64,000 nucleotides of DNA from Streptomyces sp. NBC_00663 (lineage in GTDB: Bacteria > Actinomycetota > Actinomycetes > Streptomycetales > Streptomycetaceae): positions 2,046,001 through 2,110,000 of the forward strand of contig NZ_CP109027.1 in NCBI RefSeq assembly GCF_036226885.1. The letters run 5' to 3'. Positions within the stretch are counted from its first letter, which is position 1; each line of letters begins with the position of its first letter. Under the pieces are notes generated by a model. That model made no database searches. It saw only the letters and a list, made by a program, of their open reading frames with translations, and had not been told where the DNA came from. Below, one piece after another: positions 1-8,313 of this stretch. The position numbers were made by a program, and so were the translations under genes.

Positions 1-19
1 GTATCCACACCCCCCGCGG

Positions 20-1768
20 TTACGCCTCCCACACGGCGGCGGCCGTACGGTCGTCGGCGTAGCCCTTCACCCGGACCTGGGTGTCGGCGAGGAACGCGGC
101 GAGGCCCGGCGGGGTGGGTCCTGCCCAGCGTCCCGTGAGGTACTCGCACAGCTCCGGCTCACCGCGCAGGGGCTCCGCGAGGCCGCCGCTGCACATCAGC
201 AGCGTGTCACCCGGGCGGGCTACCGAGGCGCGGAAGCGGAACGGTTCACGGGGTGGCTCGGGGGCGGGCTCGTAGGGGCTCGGCGGGGTGGGGATGCCGA
301 GGTCCATGGTGAGGCGGTCGCCCTCGGGGGTCTCGGAGGGCAGCGAGCCGAAGCCGATCACCGGTTCGCCGGTCACGTCCACGACGCGCGGTTCGATGTC
401 CTGCCACTCGCCGTCCCTCAGCCGGAACAGGCCACCCGCGCCCACGCCGAAGAAGACACGGGTACGGCAGTCGGTGTCGGCGGGCAGGAGCAGACAGCGC
501 AGGGTCGCGGAGTACTCCTCCGGGTCGATGCCCTGCTCGGCGGCGCTGGCGCGGAGTTTGCCGAGGCTGCGGTCGGTGAGCCGGTGCAGCCCTGATTTGA
601 GGTCGCCGCGGCGGGCGGCCCTGAGGTCCTCCGCGAGACGGGCGTGACTGCGGCCGACCGCACGGCCGATCCAGTGGCAGGCCTCGGCGGCGGCTCGGTG
701 GGCGCCGGGGGTGGCGCGGGCGCCGGTCGCCATCGCGACGAGGACCAGAGCGTGGTCGCCGGTGCCGAAGCGGGCGGTGAGGAGGGAGTCACGGCGGGGT
801 TCGCCGCGGAAGCGGGCGGAGTCGCCGCGGACGGAGGCGGCGCGGAGGGTGCAGGAGCCGTAGTGGGCACCGTCGAGGACGGTGTCGGCGACGAGGTCGT
901 CCAGGTCGTCGGGGTCCGCGGGTGGGAGGGCGGTGGGTTCGGCTTCGTAGGTGGGCGGGCCTGAGCCCAGGTAGGTGACGGGGGGTGGGGGGAGGGTGGG
1001 GAGGTCCAGGCGGGTTGCGGTGCGGACGGGGGTTTCGGTGGGCGGGGCTCCTGGGTCGTCCGGCGTCGGTGCCGGGGGGTGGGTCTCGCTCGCCCGCGCC
1101 GGCGGGGTGCCGCCGCGCCCACCCGTGCCGCCCTGCGGCACGACTGCCCGCAACGGCGGCGGCGCTTGGGGTGACGGCGGCGCTTGCGGCGGCGCCTGCG
1201 ATTGCTGCGGCGCTTGCGGTGGCAGTGGCGGTGGCGATTGCGGCGGCGCCTCCGGTGACAGTGGCGACGGCGGCGGCGATTGCTGCGGCGGCGGTGGCGA
1301 TTGCGGCGGCGCTGGCGAAGACGGCGGCGTCTCCGGTGACAGTGGCGATGGCTGCGGCGCTGGCGAAGACGGCGGCGCTTGCGGTGGCAGTGGCGACGGC
1401 CCCGGCGATTGCGGCGGCGGCGGTGGCGATCCGGGGTCGGCTGCCGGGGTGGGCTCCGCCCCGACAGCGCGACTGTCCGTGGGCTGTGGTTCCGCCCCGA
1501 CAGCGCGACTGTCCGTGGGCTGCGGCTCCGCCCCGGCAGCGCGACTGTCCGTGGGCTGTGGCTCCGCCCCGGCGGCGCGGCTGCCTGTGGGCTGCGCGGG
1601 GATGTCGGGTCCCTCCGCGTCCCCGTTCACCGTGCCCGCCGCCGACTCGAATCTGTCGTCCAGCGAGTCGGGGGCCGACGTGGGCCCCGCGTCCGGTGTC
1701 TTGTCGTCGTACAGCTGTGCCCACCAGTCGTCCTCGTGGCCGGTGGGCCTTCCCCCCTGATGGCTCAT
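20..1768 (-). CDS. PP2C-like phosphatase domain protein with proline-rich N-terminal half
   Basis: The 582-residue protein has three parts. Residues 1-60 are acidic and start with a WWAQLYDD motif. Residues 60-110 hold four copies of a 12-residue repeat (GAEPQPTDSRAV type), and residues 110-250 are almost only Pro, Ser, Ala and Gln. The C-terminal 290 residues resemble a PP2C (SpoIIE/PPM) fold: RGDSARF near the start, DTLLMCSGGLAE in the middle and a final ADDRTAAAVWE that matches the closing DDRT strand. The first metal-binding Asp motif of active PP2C enzymes (DG or DGMGG) is not evident, so catalysis is uncertain. No signal peptide or membrane segment is seen, suggesting a cytoplasmic protein in Ser/Thr phosphorylation signalling. 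It is transcribed apart from the protease that follows. Confidence 0.75.
   Translation of the reverse strand: MSHQGGRPTGHEDDWWAQLYDDKTPDAGPTSAPDSLDDRFESAAGTVNGDAEGPDIPAQPTGSRAAGAEPQPTDSRAAGAEPQPTDSRAVGAEPQPTDSRAVGAEPTPAADPGSPPPPPQSPGPSPLPPQAPPSSPAPQPSPLSPETPPSSPAPPQSPPPPQQSPPPSPLSPEAPPQSPPPLPPQAPQQSQAPPQAPPSPQAPPPLRAVVPQGGTGGRGGTPPARASETHPPAPTPDDPGAPPTETPVRTATRLDLPTLPPPPVTYLGSGPPTYEAEPTALPPADPDDLDDLVADTVLDGAHYGSCTLRAASVRGDSARFRGEPRRDSLLTARFGTGDHALVLVAMATGARATPGAHRAAAEACHWIGRAVGRSHARLAEDLRAARRGDLKSGLHRLTDRSLGKLRASAAEQGIDPEEYSATLRCLLLPADTDCRTRVFFGVGAGGLFRLRDGEWQDIEPRVVDVTGEPVIGFGSLPSETPEGDRLTMDLGIPTPPSPYEPAPEPPREPFRFRASVARPGDTLLMCSGGLAEPLRGEPELCEYLTGRWAGPTPPGLAAFLADTQVRVKGYADDRTAAAVWEA
1453..1598 (-). 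repeat. Four 36-bp in-frame tandem repeats
   Basis: Four consecutive copies with a period of exactly 36 bp (starts near 1455, 1491, 1527 and 1563) encode the 12-residue unit GAEPQPTDSRAV/A in the phosphatase-like gene. The copies differ by a few bases, mostly silent or Ala/Val. The period keeps the frame, so copy number can change without breaking the protein. Confidence 0.9.
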
Positions 1769-1841
1769 GCCCCTAATTGTCCACCGCTCGGGCCGGATGA
1801 AAACGGGGCAACCGGAAAATCAGCAGGTCGTGCGAAACAAG

Positions 1842-1885
1842 GTCGCCGGGCGGTCCCACCCCCCACGGGAGAACCGCCCGGCGAC
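1842..1885 (-). terminator. Hairpin terminator after the subtilase gene
   Basis: The arms GTCGCCGGGCGGT and ACCGCCCGGCGAC form a perfect 13-bp stem with an 18-nt loop, starting 35 nt past the protease stop codon. There is no clear T-tract, which is common for Streptomyces terminators. Confidence 0.7.
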
Positions 1886-1920
1886 GTCCGGGTGACCTGC
1901 GCCCTTGACCCCCTGACGCG

Positions 1921-4900
1921 CTAGCGCACGTCGTAGGCCCGGGTCACGATCTGGGCGACCGAGTTGCCGTTGGCGTCGGTCAGGTCGGCCCTGAGTGTGA
2001 CCTGCTTGCCTGTCGCGGAGCTGTGGTCGACCAGCGCCGACCACACGCCGTCCCGCCGCTCGGTCCGCGCCTGCGTCCAGGTCTCGCCGCCGTCGTAGGA
2101 GTAGGCGAGCTTCACCGCGGTCAACACGCCCGGGTGGTAGCCGGCGTGGCCGGTCGCCGTGAGGGTGATGCGCTGCCCGTCCTTCGCGGGGAGCGTCTTG
2201 AGGCCGTCCTCGGGAAGGGCGTAGTGCGGGAACAGGAGCGGGATGCCCTGAGAAGCGGCGCTCTCGTCGAGTGCCGAGCGGAAGGACCACGTGGTGGTCG
2301 TCTGCGTCGTCCTGTTCCAGACGCGGGCCGGCTGGCCGAACTTGGCCGTGTTCAGGGTGAGTTCGTACGACGACTCCCCCTCCGGCACCGTGAACACCCC
2401 GAACGGGTAAGGGCTGTCGCCGATGGTCTCGCCGTTCCGCTTGAGCGACATGCCGCCCAGGTCACCGAAGCTGCCCTGGACGCCCACGTGTTGGCCATCG
2501 CCGTAGAACGCGGGGGCGACGCCGATGAGGTTGCCCTGGCGTTCCGCGGCCAGCGCCTCGCCGCCGGTGTCGTCGACGGGGCCGGTCGGCGCGAGGACAC
2601 CGCCGTACCACTCCTCCTGACGACGCTCGCCCTTCTCGTACGTCCGCACCGGGTCGATCATGAACTCACCCCACGGGAAGCTGCTGGACAGCTGGTGCCC
2701 CCAGCCGGTCGTGCCTGGGGTGAGGTACTCGGTGCGGGTGAAGGGCGCGGGGACGGTCTCGATGTCGCCGAAGAAGCCGGACAGCCCGTTCGGGCGGGTC
2801 ATCGTCTGGAGGTCGATGTGGTCGGTGGCACCGCCCGACATCGACTTGTACGTCGCCCTCGTCGCCGCCAAGTCCTTGTCACGGGCGCGGTAGACGCGCT
2901 CGCTCCGGATCTGTCCCGTCTCCGGGTGGGCGAGGTTGTAGAGGTACGGGCTCCTCGCCGTGGCCGTCCAGCGCAGGGTCGCGTCGCTCCCGGCCGCGAG
3001 GAGCGCCTGTGCCTCCTCCGTCGGGATGCCGAGGATCGGCAGCGTCCCGCCGGTGAAACCGGCCGACGGGTACCAGCGGCCCGGTGCCTCGCGGTAGCCG
3101 AGGACGGCGACCGCGCCGGCCGCCTTCGCGCGGTTGGCGATCTGATACGCGTTGCCGCTGTCCGGCAGCCTGACGAGTGCGATGCTGCCCTTCGCGCCCG
3201 AAAGCTCTTCCTCCGTACCGGACTTGGCGTCGTAGAGCGGTGCCCGGCCCTTGCCGTCGAGGTTGACGGAGCTGCTGGAGGCGGTCACCGGGTGGAGCTT
3301 CAGCCCGCCCACGACGGCGAGTTCGGTGATCTGCGGGGCCGCCGCGCGCCAGAAGCTGTCGAACTCGAAGGTGCCGTCGGTGGCCTTGCCGCTGACGGAG
3401 GCGTAGTAGCCGCGCAGGGAACGGCCGCCCGCCGCGGTGCCGCCGTGCAGCCAGGTGTCGTCCCACGAGCGGGCGAAACCGAGCGTGGCGCCCCGGAGTT
3501 CGGTCGGCTGGTCCGTCCGGACGCTGAGGCGGTGGGCCTTGCGGGCATCCAGGACGACCGTGGTGTCCCCGCGGATCTCCAGCTGCGGACGGGCCAGGTA
3601 GGAGAGGGAGTTGTAGAGCGTGCCCTCGGTCTCGGGGGTGGTGATGAAGCTGGAGATGAAGTAGCCGCCGGGGCGGATCGCGTACGTCTGGTCGCCGGCG
3701 CCGTCGTTGAACCGGCGTTCGCCGGTGGCGTCGTCGGTGCCGATGACGTCGACGGAGGAGGCGCCGGTGGCGGGGTTGCCGAGGCGGTCGATGAGCTTGA
3801 CGCGCAGGGTGACGGTCTCGGGCTGGACGTAGAGGGAGAAGGGGGTGGAGACGGTGACGCCGTCGGCCTTCGCGAGAACGCGGCCGGTGATGTCGCCGTA
3901 CTGGGCGCGCCTGAGCGTGGCCGTCGGGTCGATGCGCAGCGGGACCTCGACCGTCTTTCCGGCGGGGACGGTGACCGACGCGGCGCCCAGGTGGGCCACG
4001 GGTGAGCGGACGGTGGAGCCGTCGTTGCCGGTGACCCCCGCCACCGACAGCTTCAACTCCACCGCCCTGTCTGTGGTGTTGGTGTACGGCACGGAGACCG
4101 TCGCGCGGTCGGTCGCGTCCTGCGGCCAGTTGTAGGTGCCGGCCTGGACGGCGGGCGCGCCGAGGACCGTCTGGTCGACGGCCGCCTTGACGTCGAGGCG
4201 GCCGCCGCCGGTCTCCCGCACGTCGCCGGGGATGCCGGCGTCGGCCGAGGAGACCAGGGCCGCCTTGATCCGGGCGGCGCTCCAGTCGGGGTGGGCCTGC
4301 TTGACGAGGGCGGCGGCGCCCGCGACATGCGGGGTCGCCATCGACGTACCGCTCATGGACTGGTAGGCGTACACACCCCGCCCGCCCGCGTTGGCAGCGG
4401 AGATGGCGACGCCCGGGGCGGTGATCTCGGGCTTGAGGGAGTGGGAGCCGTACGCCGGGCCGCGGCTGGAGAAGTTCGCCGTGGAGTCGTCGCGGTCGAC
4501 GGCGCCGACGGTGAGGACGCTCGGGGCACAACCGGGCGAGGAGACCGTGTTGTTGCCGGGGCCGGAGTTGCCGGCCGCGATGACGAAGAGGGTGTTCGTG
4601 CTGGAGCGGGCCAGTTCCTCGGTGGCCTGGGCCATGGGGTCGGTGCAGTCGGTCCGCTCCGGGTTGCCGAGGCTCATGGAGACCACGTCGGCGCCCTGGT
4701 CGACGGCCCACTGCATACCGGCGATGATCCACGAAGTCTCGCCGTAGCCGCCGTCGTTGAGGACCTTGCCGTTGAGGAGTTCGGCGCCGGGGGCCACGCC
4801 CTTCTTCCTGCCGTCGCTCGCGGCGCCCGTGCCGCCGACGGTGGAGGTGGTGTGGGTGCCGTGGCCCTGGTGGTCGTCGGCGTCGGCGGAGTCGGTGAAG

Positions 4901-5625
4901 TTCTTCGCCGCGCTGATCCGGCCCTTCAGGTCGGGGTGGTCGGCGTCGGCCCCGGTGTCCAGGACGGCGACCTTGGTGCCCTTGCCGTCGTAGCCGGCGG
5001 CCCAGGCCTCCGGGGCGTGGACCTGCCTGGTCGACCGGTCGAGGGTGGCCGACACCTTGGCGTCCAGCCACAGCTTCTTGAGCGAACCCTGGTTGACGTC
5101 GTCCCAGAAGGCGTCGGCCTTCTCCTTGTCCGCGTCCAGCGCCACCCCGTCGATCGAAGCGAGCACACGGTCGCGGGCGGCGCCGCGCGGGGTCTTCGGG
5201 ACGCTGCGGGCGGTGACGGCGCGGTCGTACGTCGCGATCAGCGGCAGCGTGTCGGTGTGGGCGTCGTCGTAGCCCTGCCGGACCAGGCCGGTGACGTTGA
5301 ACAGCTCCTCGTCCACGCGTCCGGCGGCCAGCGCCTCGGTCGCGCCCTCGGGGTAGACGTACAGGTCGTCGCCGTCCTGGCGGGTCTGGGTGAAGGGGGT
5401 CGTGCCGTCCTCGCCGGGCAGGGCGAGCGCCCCGTCCTCGGTGACGAGGACCCGGTCGCCGGTGACGAGGGTGACGACGGCGCCGGAGCCGGGGGTGGCC
5501 CGGCTGCCGGTCAGTGTGCTCGACGGGCCCGGGTCCCCGGCCGCGTGCGTGGGCGCGGCGGTCGTGACGGCCAGCACGACGGCGGTCGCCGCCCCCATGG
5601 CCGTACGGCGTATCGCTCTCGCCAA
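1921..5625 (-). CDS. Secreted S8 family (subtilisin-like) serine peptidase with PA domain
   Basis: This is an exported protease of about 1234 residues. The catalytic triad is visible: Asp in VAVLDTGAD (about residue 221), His in HGTHTTSTVGG (about 255) and Ser in SGTSMATPHVAGAAAL (about 426). A protease-associated (PA) segment follows at roughly residues 790-860, and the long C-terminal part contains beta-sandwich-like sequence. The N-terminus carries a signal peptide (RRTAMGAATAVVLAVTTAAPTHA) and a propeptide of about 150 residues. I place the start at a TTG at 5625 because AGGAG lies 7 nt upstream. The ATG at 5652 has no ribosome binding site, and the open frame further upstream overlaps the divergent regulator. 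It probably degrades extracellular protein and may be controlled by the divergent LuxR-type gene. Confidence 0.9.
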   Translation of the reverse strand: MARAIRRTAMGAATAVVLAVTTAAPTHAAGDPGPSSTLTGSRATPGSGAVVTLVTGDRVLVTEDGALALPGEDGTTPFTQTRQDGDDLYVYPEGATEALAAGRVDEELFNVTGLVRQGYDDAHTDTLPLIATYDRAVTARSVPKTPRGAARDRVLASIDGVALDADKEKADAFWDDVNQGSLKKLWLDAKVSATLDRSTRQVHAPEAWAAGYDGKGTKVAVLDTGADADHPDLKGRISAAKNFTDSADADDHQGHGTHTTSTVGGTGAASDGRKKGVAPGAELLNGKVLNDGGYGETSWIIAGMQWAVDQGADVVSMSLGNPERTDCTDPMAQATEELARSSTNTLFVIAAGNSGPGNNTVSSPGCAPSVLTVGAVDRDDSTANFSSRGPAYGSHSLKPEITAPGVAISAANAGGRGVYAYQSMSGTSMATPHVAGAAALVKQAHPDWSAARIKAALVSSADAGIPGDVRETGGGRLDVKAAVDQTVLGAPAVQAGTYNWPQDATDRATVSVPYTNTTDRAVELKLSVAGVTGNDGSTVRSPVAHLGAASVTVPAGKTVEVPLRIDPTATLRRAQYGDITGRVLAKADGVTVSTPFSLYVQPETVTLRVKLIDRLGNPATGASSVDVIGTDDATGERRFNDGAGDQTYAIRPGGYFISSFITTPETEGTLYNSLSYLARPQLEIRGDTTVVLDARKAHRLSVRTDQPTELRGATLGFARSWDDTWLHGGTAAGGRSLRGYYASVSGKATDGTFEFDSFWRAAAPQITELAVVGGLKLHPVTASSSSVNLDGKGRAPLYDAKSGTEEELSGAKGSIALVRLPDSGNAYQIANRAKAAGAVAVLGYREAPGRWYPSAGFTGGTLPILGIPTEEAQALLAAGSDATLRWTATARSPYLYNLAHPETGQIRSERVYRARDKDLAATRATYKSMSGGATDHIDLQTMTRPNGLSGFFGDIETVPAPFTRTEYLTPGTTGWGHQLSSSFPWGEFMIDPVRTYEKGERRQEEWYGGVLAPTGPVDDTGGEALAAERQGNLIGVAPAFYGDGQHVGVQGSFGDLGGMSLKRNGETIGDSPYPFGVFTVPEGESSYELTLNTAKFGQPARVWNRTTQTTTTWSFRSALDESAASQGIPLLFPHYALPEDGLKTLPAKDGQRITLTATGHAGYHPGVLTAVKLAYSYDGGETWTQARTERRDGVWSALVDHSSATGKQVTLRADLTDANGNSVAQIVTRAYDVR

Positions 5626-5835
5626 GATCGCTCTCCTGCCGTGTCGCCGCATGCCCGCGTACGCGAAACGCGCAGGCCGAAGAGGCCCAAGTCGGGCATT
5701 GCGGACGGTGGTTGATGCTGCGGTGGCGCCACGATGGCAGAGGGGCGGGTGGTGCGGCGATGATGTGCCGAGGCGGGTTTGCGCCGTGGCCGGTTCCCGC
5801 CACGGCGCCCTTGAGGCCGCTCGGGAGGGGCGTTG

Positions 5836-6816
5836 ATGCTGGGTGTGCTGGGGCTGGACGAGACACACGAGTCGGCGTACCGGGCGCTGGTGTCCGTGGG
5901 CGCGGCCGACGTGCCCGATCTCGCGCGGCGGCTGACGCTCGCGGAGCACGACACCGAGCGGGCCCTGCGCCGCCTGGAACGGCACGGACTCGCGGCCCAG
6001 TCCTCCGCCCGGCCCGGCCGCTGGGTCGCCGCTCCCCCGGGCGTGGCGCTGGGCGCGCTGCTCACCCAGCAGCGGCACGAGCTGGACAAGGCGGAGCTTG
6101 CGGCGGCGCTGCTCGCGGAGGAGTACCGGGCGGCGGCGGCCGAACCGGCCGTGCACGATCTGGTCGAGGTGGTGATCGGCGCGGGGGCGGTGGCGCAGAG
6201 GTTCCTCCAGTTGCAGCTGGCGGCGACCGAGGAGGTGTGCGCCCTGGTCACCGGCGACCCGGCCGTGGTCTCCGGCGGGGACAACGACGCCGAGGAGCAG
6301 GCGGCCGGGCGCGGGGTGCGCTACCGGGTGGTCGTCGAGCGGTCGGTCCTGGATCTGCCGGACGGCATCGGCGAGCTGTCCGCAGCGCTGGGCCGGGACG
6401 AGGAGGTACGGGTGGTGGACCGGGTGCCGACGAAGCTGGTGGTCGCCGACCGCTGCCAGGCCCTTGTACCGCTGACCTCGCACTCGGCGGAACCGGCCGC
6501 GCTGGTGGTGCACGCGAGCGGGCTGCTGGAGCTGCTGTCGGGACTGTTCGAGTCGGTGTGGCGGGAGGCGCTGCCGCTGCGCCTGGGCGCCGCCGGGGTG
6601 ACGGAGGAGGAGGCCGACGCCCCCGACGGGACGGACCTGGAGGTGCTGTCCCTCCTGCTCGCCGGGATGACCGACGCGAGCGTGGCCAAACAGCTGGACC
6701 TGGGGCTGCGGACCGTGCAGCGCCGGGTGAAGCGGCTGATGGAACTGGCGGGGGTGACGACCCGGCTACAGCTGGGCTGGCATGCGTACGAGAGGGGCTG
6801 GGTGGCCCGGAAGTGA
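5836..6816 (+). CDS. LuxR-type helix-turn-helix transcriptional regulator
   Basis: The 326-residue protein combines a TrmB/MarR-like winged-helix segment at residues 5-60 (HESAYRALV, DVPDLARRL, ALRRLERHGL) with a C-terminal LuxR-type helix-turn-helix at residues 265-326 (LEVLSLLLAGMTDASVAKQLDLGLRTVQRRVKRLMEL). The middle resembles the effector region of the Streptomyces TrmB/LuxR hybrid family. The ATG at 5836 is preferred over the TTG just before it because GGAGG lies 7 nt upstream of the ATG. The gene is divergent from the subtilase gene across about 210 bp, a common arrangement for a local regulator. The ligand is unknown. Confidence 0.85.
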   Translation: MLGVLGLDETHESAYRALVSVGAADVPDLARRLTLAEHDTERALRRLERHGLAAQSSARPGRWVAAPPGVALGALLTQQRHELDKAELAAALLAEEYRAAAAEPAVHDLVEVVIGAGAVAQRFLQLQLAATEEVCALVTGDPAVVSGGDNDAEEQAAGRGVRYRVVVERSVLDLPDGIGELSAALGRDEEVRVVDRVPTKLVVADRCQALVPLTSHSAEPAALVVHASGLLELLSGLFESVWREALPLRLGAAGVTEEEADAPDGTDLEVLSLLLAGMTDASVAKQLDLGLRTVQRRVKRLMELAGVTTRLQLGWHAYERGWVARK

Positions 6817-6871
6817 GCTGAGGGCACCTCCCTGACCTGCGGCGTCTCCCGTTGTCCGGCACCCTGGACAG

Positions 6872-7354
6872 ATGGGAGTGTGGGACCTCGTGCTGGTCGG
6901 CCTGGTTCTGCTGCTCGGCCTGTGCGGAGTACTGGTGCCCGGGGTGCCGGGGTCGTGGCTGGTGTGGGCCGCGGTCCTGTGGTGGGCGCTGAAGGATCCC
7001 CGGCCGCTCGCCTGGGGCGTGCTGCTGGGGGCCACCGTCGTGCTGTTCCTGTCCCAGGTGGTGCGCTGGACGCTGCCCCCGCGCCGGCTGCGCACGAGCG
7101 GCGCGACCCCCCGGATGGCGGTGTACGCCGGGGTGGGCGCGTTGCTCGGCTTCGTCCTGGTCCCGGTCGTGGGCGCGATCCCCGGCTTCATGGGCGGCAT
7201 CTACCTGTACGAACGGCTCCGCCTCGGCCGCCACAAAGAGGCGCGGGCGGCGCTGCGCACGGTGATGCGGCAGGGCGGTTCCAGCGTGCTGGCGGAGCTG
7301 TTCACCTGCCTGCTGATCGCGGGCGCGTGGCTGGGGGCGGTGATCTGGGGCTGA
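6872..7354 (+). CDS. DUF456 family membrane protein
   Basis: The 160-residue protein is mostly hydrophobic, with about four membrane segments: residues 5-40, 45-65, 88-112 and 138-158. The glycine-rich pattern (VPGVPGSWLVW, GFVLVPVVGAIPGFMGGIYLYER) matches the DUF456 family, which is made of small inner-membrane proteins of unknown function. The gene follows the LuxR regulator by 55 bp on the same strand and could be cotranscribed. The sequence does not suggest a substrate. Confidence 0.85.
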   Translation: MGVWDLVLVGLVLLLGLCGVLVPGVPGSWLVWAAVLWWALKDPRPLAWGVLLGATVVLFLSQVVRWTLPPRRLRTSGATPRMAVYAGVGALLGFVLVPVVGAIPGFMGGIYLYERLRLGRHKEARAALRTVMRQGGSSVLAELFTCLLIAGAWLGAVIWG

Positions 7355-7395
7355 GGGGCGGACTCGGGTGCCCGGCCTCATCGACTGGGGTCGCG

Positions 7396-7415
7396 CCTAG
7401 GGCCGCGGCCCTAGG
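7396..7415. promoter_or_regulatory. 20-bp perfect palindrome upstream of PPOX gene
   Basis: CCTAGGGCCGCGGCCCTAGG is its own reverse complement with no loop. It lies 58 bp before the ATG of the PPOX gene and 41 bp after the DUF456 stop. Lack of a loop favours a protein-binding operator over a terminator, but no regulator is adjacent. Confidence 0.55.
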
Positions 7416-7473
7416 TCGCGTCTGGGCCGAGGAACCGATGCGCCGCGCGGGATCGGCGTGTTTGGCTGGCGGC

Positions 7474-7854
7474 ATGACCGAATTCAGCGAGGCCGAGCGG
7501 GCGTATCTGAAGTCGCAGCGGCTGGGGCGGCTCGCCACCGTCGATCCCCAGGGGCAGCCGCAGGCGAACCCGGTCGGCTTCTTCCCGCAGGACGACGGCA
7601 CGATCCTGATCGGCGGCTACCAGATGGGCCGCAGCAAGAAGTGGCGCAACCTCCAGCGGAACCCGAAGGTCGCCCTCGTCGTGGACGACATCGTGAGCCT
7701 GCGCCCCTGGAAGGTGCGCGGGGTCGACATCCGCGGCGAGGCCGAACTCCTGGTCGGCCGACATGAGTTGGGTCCGCATTTCAGCGAGGAGGTGATCCGG
7801 GTCCATCCGCGGCGGATCCACAGCTGGGGTCTAGAGGACGCCCTCGACGGTTAG
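7474..7854 (+). CDS. PPOX class (pyridoxamine-phosphate-oxidase-like) F420/FMN-binding protein
   Basis: The 126-residue protein belongs to the split-barrel flavin/F420 oxidoreductase superfamily. Typical features are the N-terminal RLATVDPQGQPQANPVGFF strand pair, GGYQMGRSKKWRNLQRNPKVALVVDD (cofactor phosphate contacts) and the closing RRIHSWGL segment, which recurs in actinobacterial F420-dependent PPOX proteins. It likely reduces or binds a small molecule with F420H2 or FMN in the cytoplasm; the substrate cannot be told. The ATG at 7474 is the only start that gives the usual N-terminus. Its 3' end overlaps the convergent ogt gene by 24 bp. Confidence 0.88.
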   Translation: MTEFSEAERAYLKSQRLGRLATVDPQGQPQANPVGFFPQDDGTILIGGYQMGRSKKWRNLQRNPKVALVVDDIVSLRPWKVRGVDIRGEAELLVGRHELGPHFSEEVIRVHPRRIHSWGLEDALDG

Positions 7855-8313
7855 CAGCGCGGTCTTGCACTCCAGCCCGCCGGCGTAACCCGTCATCGAC
7901 CCGTTCGCGCCGATCACCCGATGGCAGGGCCGGACAATGAGCAGCGGGTTGGCGCCGACCGCCCCGCCGACGGCCCGTACGGCGGCCCTTGAGGCCCCGG
8001 CACGGGCCGCGATCTCGCCGTAGGTGACCGTCGCACCGTAAGGAACGTCGTCGAGGGCGGCCCAGACCCGCTCCCGGAACTCGGTGCCCTGGGCGTGGAA
8101 CTCCAGCCGGAACTCCTTGAGTTCCCCGGCGAAGTAGGCGGCGAGCTGCTCCTCGGCGTCCCGGAAGGGCCCGGGGTCGCGCCGCCAACTCTCCTGCACG
8201 ACCCGTCCGTTCTTCTGCCCGGGAACGGACAGGGAGGTCAGCGCGCCGCCCGGGTCGGCGGTGAGGAGGAGCGGACCGACGGGGCTTTCGAAGGTCGTCC
8301 AGCGGATGGTCAT
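7831..8313 (-). CDS. ogt: Methylated-DNA--protein-cysteine methyltransferase
   Basis: The 160-residue protein carries the active-site motif of O6-alkylguanine-DNA alkyltransferases, PCHRV at about residue 128. Before it lie the helix-turn-helix region YGEIAARAGASRAAVRAVGGAVGANP and the DNA-flipping Arg. It removes alkyl groups from O6-guanine by suicide transfer to the Cys. The start ATG overlaps the stop of the upstream Ada/AlkA gene (ATGA), implying translational coupling in an alkylation-response operon. The 3' end overlaps the PPOX gene by 24 bp. Confidence 0.95.
   Translation of the reverse strand: MTIRWTTFESPVGPLLLTADPGGALTSLSVPGQKNGRVVQESWRRDPGPFRDAEEQLAAYFAGELKEFRLEFHAQGTEFRERVWAALDDVPYGATVTYGEIAARAGASRAAVRAVGGAVGANPLLIVRPCHRVIGANGSMTGYAGGLECKTALLTVEGVL

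Noticed and set aside
2023..5715. Long open frames antisense to the subtilase gene
   Set aside because: They come from GC-rich third-position bias; composition is Arg/Gly/Val-rich without domains.
5653..6513. N-terminal extension of the subtilase frame by 287 codons
   Set aside because: It is antisense to the LuxR-type regulator, lacks a ribosome binding site and would bury the signal peptide.
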